Shown here one piece after another: positions 19,468 through 20,705 of a stretch of 20,705 nucleotides of DNA. The position numbers and the translations under genes are program-made. Origin of the DNA: Jimgerdemannia flammicorona (Eukaryota > Mucoromycota > Endogonomycetes > Endogonales > Endogonaceae); contig RBNI01001834.1 of the NCBI GenBank assembly GCA_003990745.1, positions 1 through 20,705 on the forward strand, in the 5' to 3' direction. Position 1 is the first letter of the stretch. Each line of letters starts with the position of its first letter. The notes under the pieces were generated by a model. It searched no databases and was not told the DNA's origin. It was given only the letters and a program-made list of their open reading frames with translations.

Positions 19468-19809
19468 GAGAACCCTGAGCAGAGATGGTGGTGACTAGGA
19501 GACTTGCGAGTTGGTGGCCACAGTCTGAAGGAGTACTCTCTGAGTGAGGTGATGGAGTAGATCAGATCTGGCCCTCTGGAGAGATGGCCACCTAGTTGGC
19601 AGAGGACTGGTATTGGCGAGACCTGGGATTGGGCTCAAATTTGGAATTGGGGAACCTCAGTAGGCAAGATGGTGCCCCCTAAGTACTGGGTGGTTTGGTG
19701 GCGATTCTTAAGGCATAATGTGATGCTGAGCTATCAGACAGGCTGGATGAAGGAAGATGGTTGTTGGAACTGTGAGTGGTGTAATGAGATAGATGGAGGG
19801 GTCATTCAG
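19468..19809 (+). pseudogene. ORF2 C-terminal fragment (copy 7)
   Basis: Homologous to 1430-1775 of copy 1 and to about 18585-18925 of copy A. It includes an exact shared run (TCTGGCCCTCTGGAGAGATGG less its last base) and, openly from 19669, VPPKYWVVWWRFLRHNVMLSY and CWNCEWCNE, the first half of the zinc motif. It is cut off before the His and final Cys by the junction motif at 19810. It keeps several CpG and few stops, so it is younger than copies 1 to 4. It begins directly after the poly(A) of copy A. Confidence 0.8.
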
Positions 19810-19843
19810 CAAATCACTCAGAGCGAGCTAAGCCACACAGACA
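19810..19843 (+). repeat. Junction motif, copy b (leader-like repeat)
   Basis: The core is GAGCGAGCTAAGCCACACAG, homologous to 3563-3596, with only transitions between the two. It leads straight into CAGCAACACGGGCAACAC, the first units of the minisatellite. Confidence 0.7.
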
Positions 19844-20502
19844 GGGGTAACACAGCAACACGGGCAACACAGGCGGGCAAGACGGGCAAGATGGCAAGAT
19901 GGCAAGACGGGCGACATGGGCAAGACGGGCAGACAGCAAGACAGGCGACATGGGCAAAATGGGCAAAATGGGCAACACGGGCAACACGCGGGCAACATAG
20001 GCAACATGGGCAACATGGGCAGGCAAGACAGGCAAGATGGGCAAGATGGGCAAGACGGCAAGATGGGCGACATGGGCAAGATGGGCAGACAGCAAGATAG
20101 GCGACATAGGCATGATAGGCAAAACGGGCAAAACGGGCAACACGGGTAACACAGGCAACATGGGCAACATGGGTAATACGGGCAGGCAAGATGGGCAAGA
20201 TCAGCAAGATGGGCAAGATGGGCAAGATGGGCAAGATGGCAAGATGGCAATATGGGCAACACGGGCAACATGGGTGGGCAAGACAGGCAAGACAGGTGAC
20301 ATGGGCAAGATGGGCAAAACAGGCAAAATGGGCAACACAGGTAACACGGGCAACACGGGCAACACAGGACATGGGCAACATGGGCGGGCAAGATGGGCAA
20401 GATGGGCAAGATGAGCAAGATGGGCAAGACGGGCAACACGGGCAACATGGGCAATATGGGCGGGCAAGACAGGCAAGACAGGCTAGATGGGCAAGACAGG
20501 AG
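19844..20502 (+). repeat. 9-bp minisatellite with higher-order blocks
   Basis: About 660 bp of tandem units of the form GGGCAANAN: chiefly GGGCAAGAT/C, GGGCAACAC/T and GGGCAAAAT, with 8-bp slips (GGCAAGAT). A 13-bp variant, GGGC(A/G)GGCAAGAY or close to it, starts new blocks at 19871, 20017, 20180, 20272, 20382 and 20458. The first two blocks are about 146 and 163 bp; later ones are shorter. Blocks run from GAT-type units to CAC-type units in the same order. Because the unit is 9 bp, most frames stay open on both strands (GQD, MGK, WAR; and CPSCPSC on the minus strand). I do not regard those as genes. CpG (ACGGGC) is still common, so the array is young or recently homogenised. Confidence 0.9.
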
Positions 20503-20638
20503 GCACTAATAGGGGTAGGTCAGGTGCACTAGATGCTAAGTACTTGAGGTGGTTGGGGCTCACAACCCATACCCACTGAGTGGGGCAGGCCGGGTAGGAG
20601 GATCTAGTTACTTGGGCAGTGAGGTCGCAACTCACACC
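20503..20638 (+). repeat. Tandem duplication of a ~67-bp unit with T-arm-like hairpins
   Basis: Unit 1 contains GATGCTAAGTACTTG and CTCACAACCCATACCC. Unit 2 contains GATCTAGTTACTTG and TCGCAACTCACACCC. Both start from a CACT(A/G)A(T/G) segment followed by GGGG(T/C)AGG. The similarity is clear but imperfect. Confidence 0.5.
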
Positions 20639-20705
20639 CTAAAGGTATAAGAGTGAAGAAGAGTGGGATTAGTGTTGGACAAAGTGGTCTTTCATCGGGA
20701 AGGGG
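20503..20705 (+). mobile_element. Probable SINE-like element, running off the right edge
   Basis: The last 50 bp (GTGTTGGACAAAGTGGTCTT and the bases around it) match the body of the short element inserted at 8468, so this is another copy, with its tail beyond the window. Upstream lie two imperfect tandem units of about 67 bp (20503-20570 and 20571-20638). Each ends in a hairpin with a 5-bp stem and a 7-base loop: GGTTG/CAACC at 20551-20567 and GTGAG/CTCAC at 20619-20635. The second has TCG in its loop and a weak AGTGG about 45 bp upstream, so a tRNA-like ancestry is possible but unproven. No open frame of note. Confidence 0.5.

Noticed and set aside
13700..19490. Target site duplication around copy A
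   Set aside because: The left flank (GTATTGGGCAC) and the right flank (GAGAACCCTGAGCAGAG) do not match. They come from different parts of the LINE, and the shared AACCCT is too short to count.
11820..19809. Copy 7 as the displaced 3' part of copy 4, giving a clean nested insertion
   Set aside because: The break points nearly fit (copy 4 stops at about 18450 of copy A and copy 7 starts at about 18585). However, copy 7 keeps CpG and an open frame while copy 4 has almost none, and the remainder of copy 5 is not found between. Left open, not adopted.
19844..20502. CRISPR array
   Set aside because: Units are 9 bp with no spacers, in a eukaryotic repeat setting.
19669..20532. Open frames through the minisatellite on both strands (GQD, MGK, WAR repeats; CPSC and LPIL repeats)
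   Set aside because: A 9-bp unit without stops keeps most frames open. There is no start context, no non-repeat domain, and the frames shift at each 8-bp or 13-bp unit.
20551..20635. A true tRNA gene in the hairpin region
   Set aside because: No acceptor stem pairs across the unit and the T loops lack the usual TTCRA sequence.

Overview
The window is a eukaryotic transposon graveyard. I see no host gene. Almost every base up to about 19,810 belongs to copies of one family of two-ORF, poly(A)-tailed non-LTR retrotransposons (LINEs) of L1/Tx1-like organisation. ORF1 is an RNA-binding-type protein. ORF2 has an APE-type endonuclease (EN), a reverse transcriptase (RT) and a C-terminal CCHC zinc motif. 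No RNase H domain is evident. The host cannot be named from repeats alone. Heavy CpG loss and transition-type stop codons point to a genome that methylates its repeats, and a filamentous fungus is one possibility among others.

Layout: (i) 1-456, an inverted chimera of an EN piece and an ORF2 C-terminal piece. (ii) 457-2302, copy 1, RT to poly(A). (iii) 2303-3549, copy 2, ORF1 to early EN. (iv) 3550-6933, copy 3, a divergent subfamily with leader, ORF1 and the first half of ORF2. (v) 6934-11940, copy 4, nearly complete but missing its 3' end, with a 141-bp short element in its ORF1 flanked by a perfect 16-bp duplication. (vi) 11941-13721, copy 5, leader and most of ORF1. (vii) 13722-19467, copy A, the reference element: full length, both frames free of frameshifts, crippled only by stop codons. 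(viii) 19468-19809, a short ORF2 C-terminal piece (copy 7). (ix) 19810-20502, a leader-like motif running into a GC-richer 9-bp minisatellite. (x) 20503-20705, a probable SINE-like element that leaves the window.

In the living family, ORF1 would coat the RNA, EN would nick the target and RT would copy the RNA from its 3' end. Three separate 3' ends here carry the same terminal block (AATAAA, then AGTC-CAAGT-GACT-TATAAAA). One of them ends a short insertion whose body is not LINE, which points to a LINE/SINE partnership through a shared 3' tail. CpG content gives a rough age order: copies 1-4 oldest, copy 5 slightly younger, and copy A, copy 7 and the inverted fragment youngest. Boundaries between copies were placed by eye and are good to about 10-20 bp.
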